Shown piece by piece: positions 53,940 to 64,000 of a stretch of 64,000 nt of DNA. The stretch is from positions 248,001 through 312,000 of the forward strand of contig CAWDDF010000009.1 in the NCBI GenBank assembly GCA_963801035.1. Direction: 5' to 3'. This DNA is from JACCZX01 sp963801035 (lineage in GTDB: Bacteria > Pseudomonadota > Gammaproteobacteria > Burkholderiales > Burkholderiaceae_F). The position numbers and the translations under genes were made by a program. Position 1 is the stretch's first letter. Each line of letters starts with the position of its first letter. The notes beneath the pieces were generated by a model, which saw nothing but the letters and a program-made list of their open reading frames with translations, did no database searches and was not told the origin of the DNA.

Positions 53940-55672
53940 CCGGGCCGCTTCGCGTTGGCGATTTTCTTCGTCACGTACCACTGCTGCGCTATCGACAGGA
54001 TGTTATTCGTCAGCCAATACAGCACAAGGCCGGCTGGAAAGAAAAAGAACATCACGCCGAAGATCAAAGGCATCAACATCATCACGCGCGCCTGAACGGG
54101 GTCCGGCGGTGTCGGATTCAATTTGTATTGAATCCACATCGTTCCCATCATCAGCAACGGCAAAATCAGCCACGAATCCGGCGTCGATAGATCCTGGACC
54201 CACAGGATCCACGGCGCGTTGCGCATTTCAACGCTGGCCAGCAGCACCCAATAAAGCGCAATAAACACGGGGATCTGTACCAGGATCGGAAGGCACCCGC
54301 CCAATGGGTTTATTTTTTCGGTCTTGTACAGCTCCATCATCGCGACGTTCATCTTCTGCTTGTCATCGCCGTACTGTTCGCGCAGCTTCATTAGCCGCGG
54401 CGAGACTTCCTTCATCTTGGCCATCGACTTGTAGCTTGCTGCCGACAGCGGATAGAACACTGCCTTGATCAGGACCGTGAGCAGCACGATGGCCCAACCC
54501 CAGTTGCCGACGATGCCGTGCAAAAACGAGAGCAGCAGATAGATGGGCTTGGCAAGAACCGTTAGCCACCCGTAGTCGACGACAAGGTCGAGACCCGGCG
54601 CAATTTTCGCCAGTGCCTCCTGGTCCTGTGGGCCGACATAAAGCGTCGACTGCGAGGTCGTCGTCGCATTCGGCGCAAGCGCTGGCATCGAGACGATGCT
54701 GCCGATCGAATACAGATTCTTGTCGACGGTACGGGCGTAATACTCCCGCAGCGCCCCAGCGGGCGGCACCCATGCCGATACGAAGTAATGCTGGATCATC
54801 CCTATCCAGCCGTTGTCCGCGGCCTTCGGCAACTGAACCTTGTTTTTCTCGATCTCGGAGAATTCGATCTTTCGAAACTTCTCCTGCTCGGTGAAGATCG
54901 CCGGCCCGGTGTACACGTAGTAAAGCGCCGACTCGCCTTCGGGCTTGTTACCGTCGCGCGTCAACTGCAAGTAAACCGACGGCGCTAACGGCTTGTCTGT
55001 CAGATTGACGACCTCGTGCTTGACGTCGGCCGCGTACTGCCCGCGGTGAAACGTGTACGTCTTGATGACCCGCACACCACCGCTTTCGGCGCTGAAGCGG
55101 ACGTCGACCTGATCCTGTCCGTCTTTAAGCTTTGTCGACCCGTCGATCGGTTTAAACGGCGTCCGGTGATTGGGAAAGTCGCCGCCGACGATTCCGCTCT
55201 GCGCTACATACACACGATTGGGGCCGACATCGAGCAGCACGGTGGTGGCTTTCGGTTCCTTCCGGCCGCCCGTGACCAGGCCAATCAATCCGCTAGCGGT
55301 CCAGTCGGGCGCGACGGCCTGTCCAAGCAGCTCGACATGAGATACCACCGCACCCAGCGGATCGATCGAGGCACGAATTACATCCGTCTCGACAACAACC
55401 GGAGGCGACTTTGCTGTCGCGGGCGTGTCGGTCGGTGCGGCCGCAGGAACCGCTGAAGGCGTGACCGCTTGCGGCACGGGCACACCGTCGGGCGCTCGAC
55501 TTGCGGACGTCGGAGGCGTCGGTGATACCTGCGGCGTCGTTGCCGTCTGCGAGACCGGCGCAGGGCCGAACATTGGAGCGCGGCCGTTGTAGATCTGCCA
55601 GCGGTCCCACAGCATGAACAGTGAGAAGCCAAAAATCACCAGCAGGATCGTGCGCTGAATGTCAGTGCTCAT
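53936..55672 (-). CDS. yidC: Membrane protein insertase YidC
   Basis: 578 aa. There is an N-terminal anchor (RTILLVIFGFSLFMLWDRW), a Pro/Ala-rich linker, a large periplasmic domain, and the conserved insertase core (GNWGWAIVLLTVLIKAVFYPLS, MKEVSPRLMKLREQYGDD, NPLGGCLPILVQIPVFIALYWVLL). The length is typical for Gram-negative YidC. It overlaps yidD by 11 bp in the rpmH-rnpA-yidD-yidC order. Confidence 0.98.
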   Translation of the reverse strand: MSTDIQRTILLVIFGFSLFMLWDRWQIYNGRAPMFGPAPVSQTATTPQVSPTPPTSASRAPDGVPVPQAVTPSAVPAAAPTDTPATAKSPPVVVETDVIRASIDPLGAVVSHVELLGQAVAPDWTASGLIGLVTGGRKEPKATTVLLDVGPNRVYVAQSGIVGGDFPNHRTPFKPIDGSTKLKDGQDQVDVRFSAESGGVRVIKTYTFHRGQYAADVKHEVVNLTDKPLAPSVYLQLTRDGNKPEGESALYYVYTGPAIFTEQEKFRKIEFSEIEKNKVQLPKAADNGWIGMIQHYFVSAWVPPAGALREYYARTVDKNLYSIGSIVSMPALAPNATTTSQSTLYVGPQDQEALAKIAPGLDLVVDYGWLTVLAKPIYLLLSFLHGIVGNWGWAIVLLTVLIKAVFYPLSAASYKSMAKMKEVSPRLMKLREQYGDDKQKMNVAMMELYKTEKINPLGGCLPILVQIPVFIALYWVLLASVEMRNAPWILWVQDLSTPDSWLILPLLMMGTMWIQYKLNPTPPDPVQARVMMLMPLIFGVMFFFFPAGLVLYWLTNNILSIAQQWYVTKKIANAKRPG

Positions 55673-55970
55673 GACCAGACTTGATTGAAGTTAAGGAGAG
55701 CGCCGCGCCATTGGTTGCGTCGGCGCCCGCATGACACCAGCAACGCCAGCTAAATTGCAGTGGAACTGGATCGACCCCGCCCGCGCCGTAAGGGTGACAG
55801 CGCGCGAGTCGCGCAAGCATCATCCAGCCTCCGCGCAGCGCACCGTGCGATTCGATCGCCTGCATCGAGTATTCGGAGCACGTCGGCCAATAGCGGCACG
55901 CATTCCCCAGCCACGGCGAAAGCACGAAGCGATAAGCACGAATCACAGCTATCAATATCGTCTTGACCAT
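55662..55970 (-). CDS. yidD: Membrane protein insertion efficiency factor YidD
   Basis: 102 aa, slightly longer than many. It has the family Cys motifs CRYWPTCSEYS and RCHPYGAGGVDPVP. The N-terminal amphipathic helix RAYRFVLSPWLG is present. It starts 10 bp after rnpA. Confidence 0.96.
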   Translation of the reverse strand: MVKTILIAVIRAYRFVLSPWLGNACRYWPTCSEYSMQAIESHGALRGGWMMLARLARCHPYGAGGVDPVPLQFSWRCWCHAGADATNGAALSLTSIKSGHEH

Positions 55971-55980
55971 TCGAACATTC

Positions 55981-56508
55981 TCAATTGGACGGGCCCGTAG
56001 TCGTTGGGTCCATCGTCGTCGAGCCCGTCGTCAGCCGCGCCGCAAGACGAGTCAACACTTCCTGCAGCAAACTGTCGGCGTCGGCACGAACTTGGCGCCG
56101 CCACTGCCTCATTGCAAGCGGCTGGCTGCGCGTATCGACCAACGGCGTCTTAAGCCGCAGCGCAATGTCAATCTGCGCCGAAGCCTGCGCCGCGCAATCC
56201 TCGAAGGCAGCAGCGCGATGCCGACAAGCCTCTCGCACGATGCGCTTGACCAGCACTCGGTCGACTGAGCGCCGAGCGTTGCGCTTTCCGACCGTGACTC
56301 CAAAGCGAACACTTCCGGCGTTACTGCCGTCTACGGCGCGCGATGGCGTCCTTACCCACCCCGCATTTATAGACAGCATCTGACGCTCAGCACGAATGGA
56401 TCGGTCACGCGGCGCTCGCAGAAGAGCCGAGAACTCAGCAGGCGTCTTGAGCCGGCGTAACGAGGCAAAGCCATAGCGCTTGACACCAGTGGCCACCTTG
56501 AATCCCAC
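55981..56508 (-). CDS. rnpA: Ribonuclease P protein component
   Basis: 175 aa from a GTG at 56508 (the GTG at 56496 is an alternative); longer than the usual 115-140 because of a C-terminal Ser/Thr-rich tail. The family core is RFGVTVGKRNARRSVDR followed by VLVKRIVREACRH. The normally conserved Arg-Asn pair of the RNR motif reads Arg-Val here. It lies downstream of rpmH, as in most bacteria. Confidence 0.93.
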   Translation of the reverse strand: MGFKVATGVKRYGFASLRRLKTPAEFSALLRAPRDRSIRAERQMLSINAGWVRTPSRAVDGSNAGSVRFGVTVGKRNARRSVDRVLVKRIVREACRHRAAAFEDCAAQASAQIDIALRLKTPLVDTRSQPLAMRQWRRQVRADADSLLQEVLTRLAARLTTGSTTMDPTTTGPSN

Positions 56509-56559
56509 CGCGGCTATCTCGAGCCACCAGCGCGCTCGGGTTAAAGAACTGTAATGCCT

Positions 56560-56700
56560 TCAAATTCCCAAGCGCTGACGGCCTTTGGCGCGACGCGCAG
56601 CGATCACCGCGCGACCGCCGCGCGATTTCATACGCACCAGAAACCCGTGCGTACGCGCGCGCTTGACCTTGGAGGGTTGATATGTTCGTTTGGTGGCCAT
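56560..56700 (-). CDS. rpmH: 50S ribosomal protein L34
   Basis: 46 aa: MATKRTYQPSKVKRARTHGF, then the conserved LVRMKSRGGRAVIAARRAKG and ending RQRLGI. It has two extra residues (Ala-Thr) before the usual KRT. It is the first gene of the rpmH-rnpA-yidD-yidC cluster and divergent from dnaA. Confidence 0.98.
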   Translation of the reverse strand: MATKRTYQPSKVKRARTHGFLVRMKSRGGRAVIAARRAKGRQRLGI

Positions 56701-57011
56701 ACACACTTTCTACATACTTTTCGTGCAGCCCGCCATTAGACGCGATCCGGCGGCTTGCTGCAAACCAGCGTTTCGTGGCGCCGCGATGCTCTGGCTGACC
56801 TCTCATTGCATCGCAACCGAATTTGATTGGCCACAAACGCGATTTACTGTGGATAACTCGGTGCGGGATGAGTAGAATTCAGCCCTTCGCCGGTGAGTGT
56901 GTTCTGCGTCGCAGTTGCGGGTTTTCTGCACGCAGAAACGCGGTCACCGAGCGGGCGAGAGCAAGCACTTTCGCAGACCAATAAAAAGCTAGCCGCGGGG
57001 CCGCAAAGTTA
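56701..57011. promoter_or_regulatory. rpmH-dnaA divergent promoter region with a perfect DnaA box
   Basis: This 311-bp gap must carry both promoters. It contains one perfect DnaA box, TGTGGATAA (56848-56856), with a second possible weak box nearby (GGCCACAAA). This fits DnaA autoregulation or part of oriC. An imperfect palindrome TTGCATCGCAA lies at about 56807. No confident -35/-10 pairs were assigned. Confidence 0.6.
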
Positions 57012-58406
57012 ATGACTCATCTTTGGAATGATTGCTCGCGGCTTCTCGAAAGCGAGCTGACGCCGCAACAATTTTCCGCTTGGATCAAGCCGCTTAAAGC
57101 CCTCGAGTTCGATGAGTCGACCGCCACTCTGACGATCTGCGCGCCCAATCGTTTGAAGCTCGATGCGATCCGCTCGCAGTTCTCGGAGCAGATCGCGGGT
57201 GCAGTATCGCGCGTCATGCAGCGGCCCATTTCGATCGTGTTTGCAATCGAAGGCGGCGGCTATGCCGATGCGTCCGCGATGCGTTTTCCGTCGAACGGCG
57301 TCGGGGTCGATAGCTCCTCAGACACGTCCGATACGACGCGTGCTTCGATCGTCGCCCCGGCGCCTGTGAGCAACGAGCCGCTCGAACGCGCCCGGCTCAA
57401 TCCGAACCTGACGTTCGACACGTTCGTAACAGGCAAGGCCAATCAACTGGCGCGTGCCGCAGCGATGCAGGTCGCGGAAAATCCCGGCGGTTCGTATAAC
57501 CCGCTGTTTCTGTATGGCGGCGTCGGACTTGGCAAGACCCACCTGACACACGCGGTGGGCAACGCAGTGCTCGCTCGTTCGCGCGGCGCCAAGGTTCGCT
57601 ACATCCATGCCGAACAGTATGTCAGCGACGTCGTCCGCGCGTACCAGCGCAAGGCGTTCGACGATTTCAAGCGCTACTACCACTCGCTCGATCTGCTGCT
57701 GATCGACGATATTCAGTTTTTTGCCGGCAAGGCACGCACGCAGGAGGAGTTTTTCTATGCGTTCGAGGCCCTAGTGGCGGGCCGCAAGCAAATCATCATT
57801 ACCAGCGATACGTATCCGAAGGAATTGAAGGATATGGAAGATCGGCTGGTATCGCGCTTCACGTCGGGGCTGACGGTGGCGATCGAGCCGCCCGAGCTGG
57901 AAATGCGTGTCGCGATTCTGCTTAAGAAAGCCGAGACCGAAGGCGCGCAGATGAAGGAGGATGTTGCGTTTTTCATCGCGAAGAATCTGCGTAGCAACGT
58001 TCGCGAGCTCGAGGGCGCGTTACGCAAGGTAATGGCGTTCTCGTCGTTTCACGGTCGAATCATTACGGTCGACGTCGCCCGCGAGGCGCTCAAGGACCTG
58101 CTGTCGGCGTCCACCGCACAAGTCACGGTTGAGCTGATCCAAAAAACCGTCGCCGATTACTACAAGATCAAGATCGCCGACATGTATAGCAAGCGCCGGC
58201 CGATCGCGATTGCCCTTCCGCGCCAGGTCGCAATGTATTTAGCAAAGGAGTTGACTCAAAAGAGCCTGCCTGAGATCGGAGAGCTTTTCGGCGGACGCGA
58301 CCACACCACGGTGCTGCATGCGGTTCGCAAGATCACCGGCGAGCGTTCCAAGAATCCGGAAATGAACCACGCGCTGCATGTGCTCGAGCAGACGTTAAAG
58401 GGCTAG
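57012..58406 (+). CDS. dnaA: Chromosomal replication initiator protein DnaA
   Basis: 464 aa. Domain I (residues 1-85) and a short linker are followed by the AAA+ domain with Walker A GGVGLGKTHL (about 169-178) and Walker B LLLIDDIQFF. The C-terminal DNA-binding signature FGGRDHTTVLHAVRKI is present. It is the first plus-strand gene after the origin-proximal switch. Confidence 0.99.
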   Translation: MTHLWNDCSRLLESELTPQQFSAWIKPLKALEFDESTATLTICAPNRLKLDAIRSQFSEQIAGAVSRVMQRPISIVFAIEGGGYADASAMRFPSNGVGVDSSSDTSDTTRASIVAPAPVSNEPLERARLNPNLTFDTFVTGKANQLARAAAMQVAENPGGSYNPLFLYGGVGLGKTHLTHAVGNAVLARSRGAKVRYIHAEQYVSDVVRAYQRKAFDDFKRYYHSLDLLLIDDIQFFAGKARTQEEFFYAFEALVAGRKQIIITSDTYPKELKDMEDRLVSRFTSGLTVAIEPPELEMRVAILLKKAETEGAQMKEDVAFFIAKNLRSNVRELEGALRKVMAFSSFHGRIITVDVAREALKDLLSASTAQVTVELIQKTVADYYKIKIADMYSKRRPIAIALPRQVAMYLAKELTQKSLPEIGELFGGRDHTTVLHAVRKITGERSKNPEMNHALHVLEQTLKG

Positions 58407-58648
58407 CAACCTGTGGACAGATGCTGCGGAGCTGTGGACAGTGGTGGACCGTGCAAGCATTTTGCAGGTACGTGGTGAAGTTGTCCTTTTCGTCCACCAC
58501 GAGCCCACACGTCAACAGAAGGCTTGTTAACAACAAAGCGACCGCACCAAGTGTTTGATGTATTGGAACTGATTCGGTTTGTCCCCAACAAAGAGCTGCT
58601 TTATTACTAACTAATACTAAAAAGAGTTATGAAAAGGATATAAAGAGA
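58407..58648. other. dnaA-dnaN gap, candidate oriC
   Basis: 242 bp without a gene. It starts with two near-DnaA boxes, TGTGGACAG (58411 and 58433 regions), plus related GTGGACC and TTGTCC variants. It ends in a markedly AT-rich tract (about 58598-58645) holding a run of CTAA/TAAC-type short repeats, which could be an unwinding element. The strand switch of transcription lies nearby. Origin function is inferred. Confidence 0.5.
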
Positions 58649-59749
58649 ATGCAACTCGTCAAAGCCAATCGCGATGCGTTGCTAAAACCGCTGCAGGTTG
58701 TCAGCGGAATCGTCGAACGTCGGCAAACGCTGCCGATCCTTGCGAACATCCTGGTACGCAAGGAGGGCGGCAAAGTGTCGTTCACGGCGACCGATCTGGA
58801 AATCCAGATTCAGACCAGCGCTGACATCGGCGCCGGCAATGACAACGCCGCGACGACGATCGCCGCTCGCAAGCTGGTCGACATTCTGCGGGCTTTGCCC
58901 GACGCAGACGTGCAGCTTTCGCTGAACAACAAAAAGATGGCGGTCGCAAGCGGCAAGAGCCGGTTCAATCTGCAGACACTGGCCGCCGAGGAGTTTCCGA
59001 CCGTCGCACAGGCCGAATATGCAGCCGATTTTTCGCTGCCGGCGGCGACGCTGAAGTACCTGCTGGGCATGGTGCACTTCGCGATGGCGCAGCAGGACAT
59101 TCGCTATTACCTGAACGGGATGCTGCTGGTGGTCGACGGCACGACGGTGCGCGCTGTGGCCACCGACGGCCACCGGCTGGCGCTGGCCGAAGTGACCAAG
59201 AATGAATCGTCGAACAAGATCGAAGCGATCGTGCCGCGTAAGACCATCCTCGAGCTGTCGCGGCTGCTACCCGATTCTGACGACCCGGTGCGCGTTCAGA
59301 TGGCGTCAAACCAGGCCAAGTTCAGCTTCGGCGATATCGAGCTGATCTCCAAGCTGGTCGAAGGCAAGTTTCCCGATTACCAGCGCGTCGTCCCGTCCGC
59401 CAACACGAAGGTCTTTGCGATCAATCGCGAAGATCTGATGCACGCGCTGCAGCGAGCCGCGATTCTGACGACCGACAAATTCAAGGGCGTGCGCATGCTG
59501 CTTGGCGTCGGCACGCTGAAGATCAATTCGACGAATGCCGACCAGGAGGATGCGCAGGAAGAATTAGAGATCGGCTACGAGGGCGATGCTCTTGATATTG
59601 GCTTTAACGTCAACTATCTATTGGATGTGCTTGCCAATTTGAAGAACGATCAGATCAGCTTCTCGCTCGGCGACTCGCTCGGAAGCGCGCTGATCACGAT
59701 GCCGAATTCGGACAAGTTCAAGTATGTCGTGATGCCGATGCGCATATAG
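58649..59749 (+). CDS. dnaN: DNA polymerase III sliding clamp (beta subunit)
   Basis: 366 aa, three-domain clamp. The N-terminus VKANRDALLKPLQVVSGIVERRQTLPILANI and the C-terminal KYVVMPMRI are canonical (the first is quoted only to identify its parts VKANRDALLKPL and RRQTLPILAN). It confers processivity on polymerase III. The length is normal. Confidence 0.98.
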   Translation: MQLVKANRDALLKPLQVVSGIVERRQTLPILANILVRKEGGKVSFTATDLEIQIQTSADIGAGNDNAATTIAARKLVDILRALPDADVQLSLNNKKMAVASGKSRFNLQTLAAEEFPTVAQAEYAADFSLPAATLKYLLGMVHFAMAQQDIRYYLNGMLLVVDGTTVRAVATDGHRLALAEVTKNESSNKIEAIVPRKTILELSRLLPDSDDPVRVQMASNQAKFSFGDIELISKLVEGKFPDYQRVVPSANTKVFAINREDLMHALQRAAILTTDKFKGVRMLLGVGTLKINSTNADQEDAQEELEIGYEGDALDIGFNVNYLLDVLANLKNDQISFSLGDSLGSALITMPNSDKFKYVVMPMRI

Positions 59750-59763
59750 CCCAACGATTGAAA

Positions 59764-62295
<2,532 letters not shown>

Positions 62296-62657
62296 TTGTG
62301 GGTGCTGCACATCGTCAAAGTTAGGCCCTCTCGTAATTAAAGTTATCGCGTAACTTTGACGATTCAGCTCTTGTCGCAAGGGTCTGCTTACGACCCATTG
62401 CAGACATCGTGGCCGGCATAAAGCGGACATCCCTAGCGTTCCGTCGCAGGCGCGCCGCTTCTGGCGCGTGGCGTCCTATCGGGCATGACGGTCTCTCGCG
62501 GCGCGGCGCGAATCGCAACTCTCGCACTTAGTTTTGTGAACGAATAGTTGCTGCGGCACGCATGGAACCTTCCGTCACCACCCTGCCTCGCATTGCGCCT
62601 TCGTGCTCTGCTTGCGACCGCTGGAGAAAAAGAAGTTCGGTCTGGCAATGGGTACGG
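62296..62657. repeat. Gap after gyrB with a 13-bp foldback and a probable dispersed repeat
   Basis: 362 bp without a credible gene. It opens with a perfect 13-bp inverted repeat, ATCGTCAAAGTTA (62311-62323) and TAACTTTGACGAT (62351-62363), around a 27-nt loop and without a T run. Next to it, 62363-62431 encodes on the minus strand a SAMGRKQTL-type peptide, which I recall as a spurious product of short repeats scattered through many environmental proteobacteria. The rest shows nothing. Confidence 0.5.
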
Positions 62658-63893
62658 CTAATCCCGCCGAGGCAGAAACTTAACTACGGCGAGCGCCCCG
62701 ATCTGCTTGCCCATGGCGGTGCCAACTTCCGTGGAGTTGCGGAAGTGCACGCCATCGTAGATACGTGCGTTCGAGACTTCTTGCACGAACTCGTCGATCT
62801 TCACCCACTTGCGCGCCGAGCCTTTGACGAGATAGCTGCTCGTTCTCAGCGTCGGCATGGTGCCGGTGCCGACTTCGGCCTGCAACACCGTGCCGACGGC
62901 TGCGGCCACGATGCAGTGCGCGCACGGATACTCGGGGTGCATCGGTGTCTCAATGAATGGCGTCCACGAGGCATCCCGCTCCGTCGCGTCGTTGCCGTCG
63001 AGATCGCCGTTGCGGATTGCGGTCACAGGCCGCCAGAAGTTGTAGTGGTATTTAGCCTCGAACACGGCAAGCAGCGCGTCATCCGTCGCTTGCGCCACAG
63101 CGGCAAATAATCGCGCGTTTTGCGTAACCTCACGGCCCGGAACATCCGCGACTGAGAGCACGATCCCGTGGTAGATCGCAGGCAACGTCGCTTCCCAGAA
63201 GCTGGCGATTTGGGTTTGCTCGTCTGTACGTCGCGAATTACTCTTGCCGCCAAGCGCCTTAATCTCGTTGTAATCGCGTGCCCATAGCTGACTCGTGAGG
63301 ACAGGTGGCGGACCTGGGCGGAACTGCGCAGGACTTGTAATCAGCCACGGCTTACGCTGCGGCCACTGCGTGACCGCCGGTATGACGGTGGGCAGGTAGA
63401 CACCCGGAGCCGTTTGCGGCCGGTAGGTTTCCGCCGTGCCTGCACCGTCGTCGGCGCGCGATGCAAGAATCGCTGCAGCGGCTTGCTCGCCCACAGCGAT
63501 ACCCGAAGTCTTCGCCGCGCCGTCGGCTATCTTCGATAGCGCCGCCTGATAAGCGGTGTCGATGGCAGCTTGTTGCGACGGCAGCAATTTTGCGAGCGCG
63601 GTGCGGTTTGCAGCCGCAATCGCGGCGTCGACCGAAGCTCCCGGCGCGGCTTCAAGTCTTAATAATCCGGCCGGATAACGCTTCGTAATACTGTTGACGG
63701 CTTCGTAGACGGCAGTCTGCGCGATGGCCATCGCGCGGCTGGCTGGGGGTGGCCCCATTTTTCCGGTGATAACAATCTCGCCAACCTTGATGTTCCAGTC
63801 ACACACGGCGTCGGCTCGCGCTGCAGAACAGGCAAGCAGTGACGTAGCGAGGGCTAAGAGTGCGATCTGCTGATGCTTCGTAATATGGTTCAT
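62658..63893 (-). CDS. Vanadium-dependent haloperoxidase / PAP2-like secreted protein
   Basis: 411 aa from the ATG at 63893. The signal peptide ends ARADA, or it is a lipoprotein with LLAC. The oxyanion-binding residues of the family are visible: KYHYNFWRPVTAIRNGD (Lys...Arg-Pro), HPEYPCAHC in place of the common PSGH, and NARIYDGVHFRNS (Arg...His). The protein is probably periplasmic. Haloperoxidase activity cannot be told apart from acid phosphatase activity by sequence reading alone. It converges with gyrB; the 107 bp beyond its start up to the window end hold only its upstream region. Confidence 0.85.
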   Translation of the reverse strand: MNHITKHQQIALLALATSLLACSAARADAVCDWNIKVGEIVITGKMGPPPASRAMAIAQTAVYEAVNSITKRYPAGLLRLEAAPGASVDAAIAAANRTALAKLLPSQQAAIDTAYQAALSKIADGAAKTSGIAVGEQAAAAILASRADDGAGTAETYRPQTAPGVYLPTVIPAVTQWPQRKPWLITSPAQFRPGPPPVLTSQLWARDYNEIKALGGKSNSRRTDEQTQIASFWEATLPAIYHGIVLSVADVPGREVTQNARLFAAVAQATDDALLAVFEAKYHYNFWRPVTAIRNGDLDGNDATERDASWTPFIETPMHPEYPCAHCIVAAAVGTVLQAEVGTGTMPTLRTSSYLVKGSARKWVKIDEFVQEVSNARIYDGVHFRNSTEVGTAMGKQIGALAVVKFLPRRD

Positions 63894-64000
63894 TAGGGCG
63901 TTTCTCCGTTTTGGACGACGCAGCGCGCGGTCCACCCTTCATCCGAAAGTGCCATTTCGCTTGGCAGCGGGGCTCAGTTGCGTGCAAGAAAAACGAGTAA

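Overview
The window is the replication-origin neighbourhood of a betaproteobacterium, most likely Burkholderiales or a close relative. The evidence is the gene order mnmG-rsmG-parA-parB-atpI..C on one side and mnmE-yidC-yidD-rnpA-rpmH / dnaA-dnaN-gyrB on the other, a Bug-type (TctC) tripartite transporter, a 3-hydroxybutyrate oligomer hydrolase, a GTP-type PEP carboxykinase and a high G+C content. Almost every gene left of about 56.7 kb is on the minus strand, and dnaA, dnaN and gyrB are on the plus strand. Transcription therefore runs away from an origin at or beside dnaA. No rRNA, CRISPR array, prophage or complete insertion sequence was seen.

Layout from left to right. 0-18.8 kb: glmU (cut by the window edge), a DUF6279-type lipoprotein, a sodium:solute symporter, a TraB/GumN protein, a heavily frameshifted secreted metalloprotease gene, the ubiquinone genes ubiB-ubiJ and ubiE with a Tim44-like protein and a DUF971 protein, tRNA-Arg(CCG), a diheme cytochrome c5, priA, hemE, a small Ala/Lys-rich secreted protein, and a TonB-dependent receptor followed by a TonB-C-domain lipoprotein. 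18.8-25.8 kb: the complete F1Fo ATP synthase operon atpIBEFHAGDC, with a near-consensus promoter and a terminator. 25.9-33.1 kb: the segregation and tRNA-modification cluster parB-GNAT-parA-rsmG-mnmG, two parS sites, and an AsmA-like membrane protein with an unusual cytoplasmic N-terminus.

33.3-49.7 kb: transport and metabolism. A branched-chain amino-acid-type ABC operon is livG-livF-SBP-livH-livM, and its livH carries a frameshift. Next come pckG, a cold-shock protein, a TctC-TctB-TctA-AbrB-GNAT operon joined by stop/start overlaps, and a MacAB-like exporter of one adaptor, one ATPase and two permeases. 49.9-57 kb: an oligo-3-hydroxybutyrate hydrolase lipoprotein, mnmE, a small membrane protein, yidC, yidD, rnpA and rpmH. 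57-64 kb: dnaA, dnaN, gyrB, a gene-free stretch with a foldback and a probable dispersed repeat, and a vanadium-haloperoxidase/PAP2-like secreted protein.

Most of the window is standard housekeeping. I did not find a convincing new multi-gene system. The points most worth a second look are: eight reading-frame breaks without a single nonsense codon in the metalloprotease gene; a single +1 break in livH; DnaA-box-like repeats around an AT-rich stretch in front of priA; an acetyltransferase translationally coupled between parA and parB; the paired parS sites beside the AsmA-like hybrid protein; and the repeat-bearing gap after gyrB.
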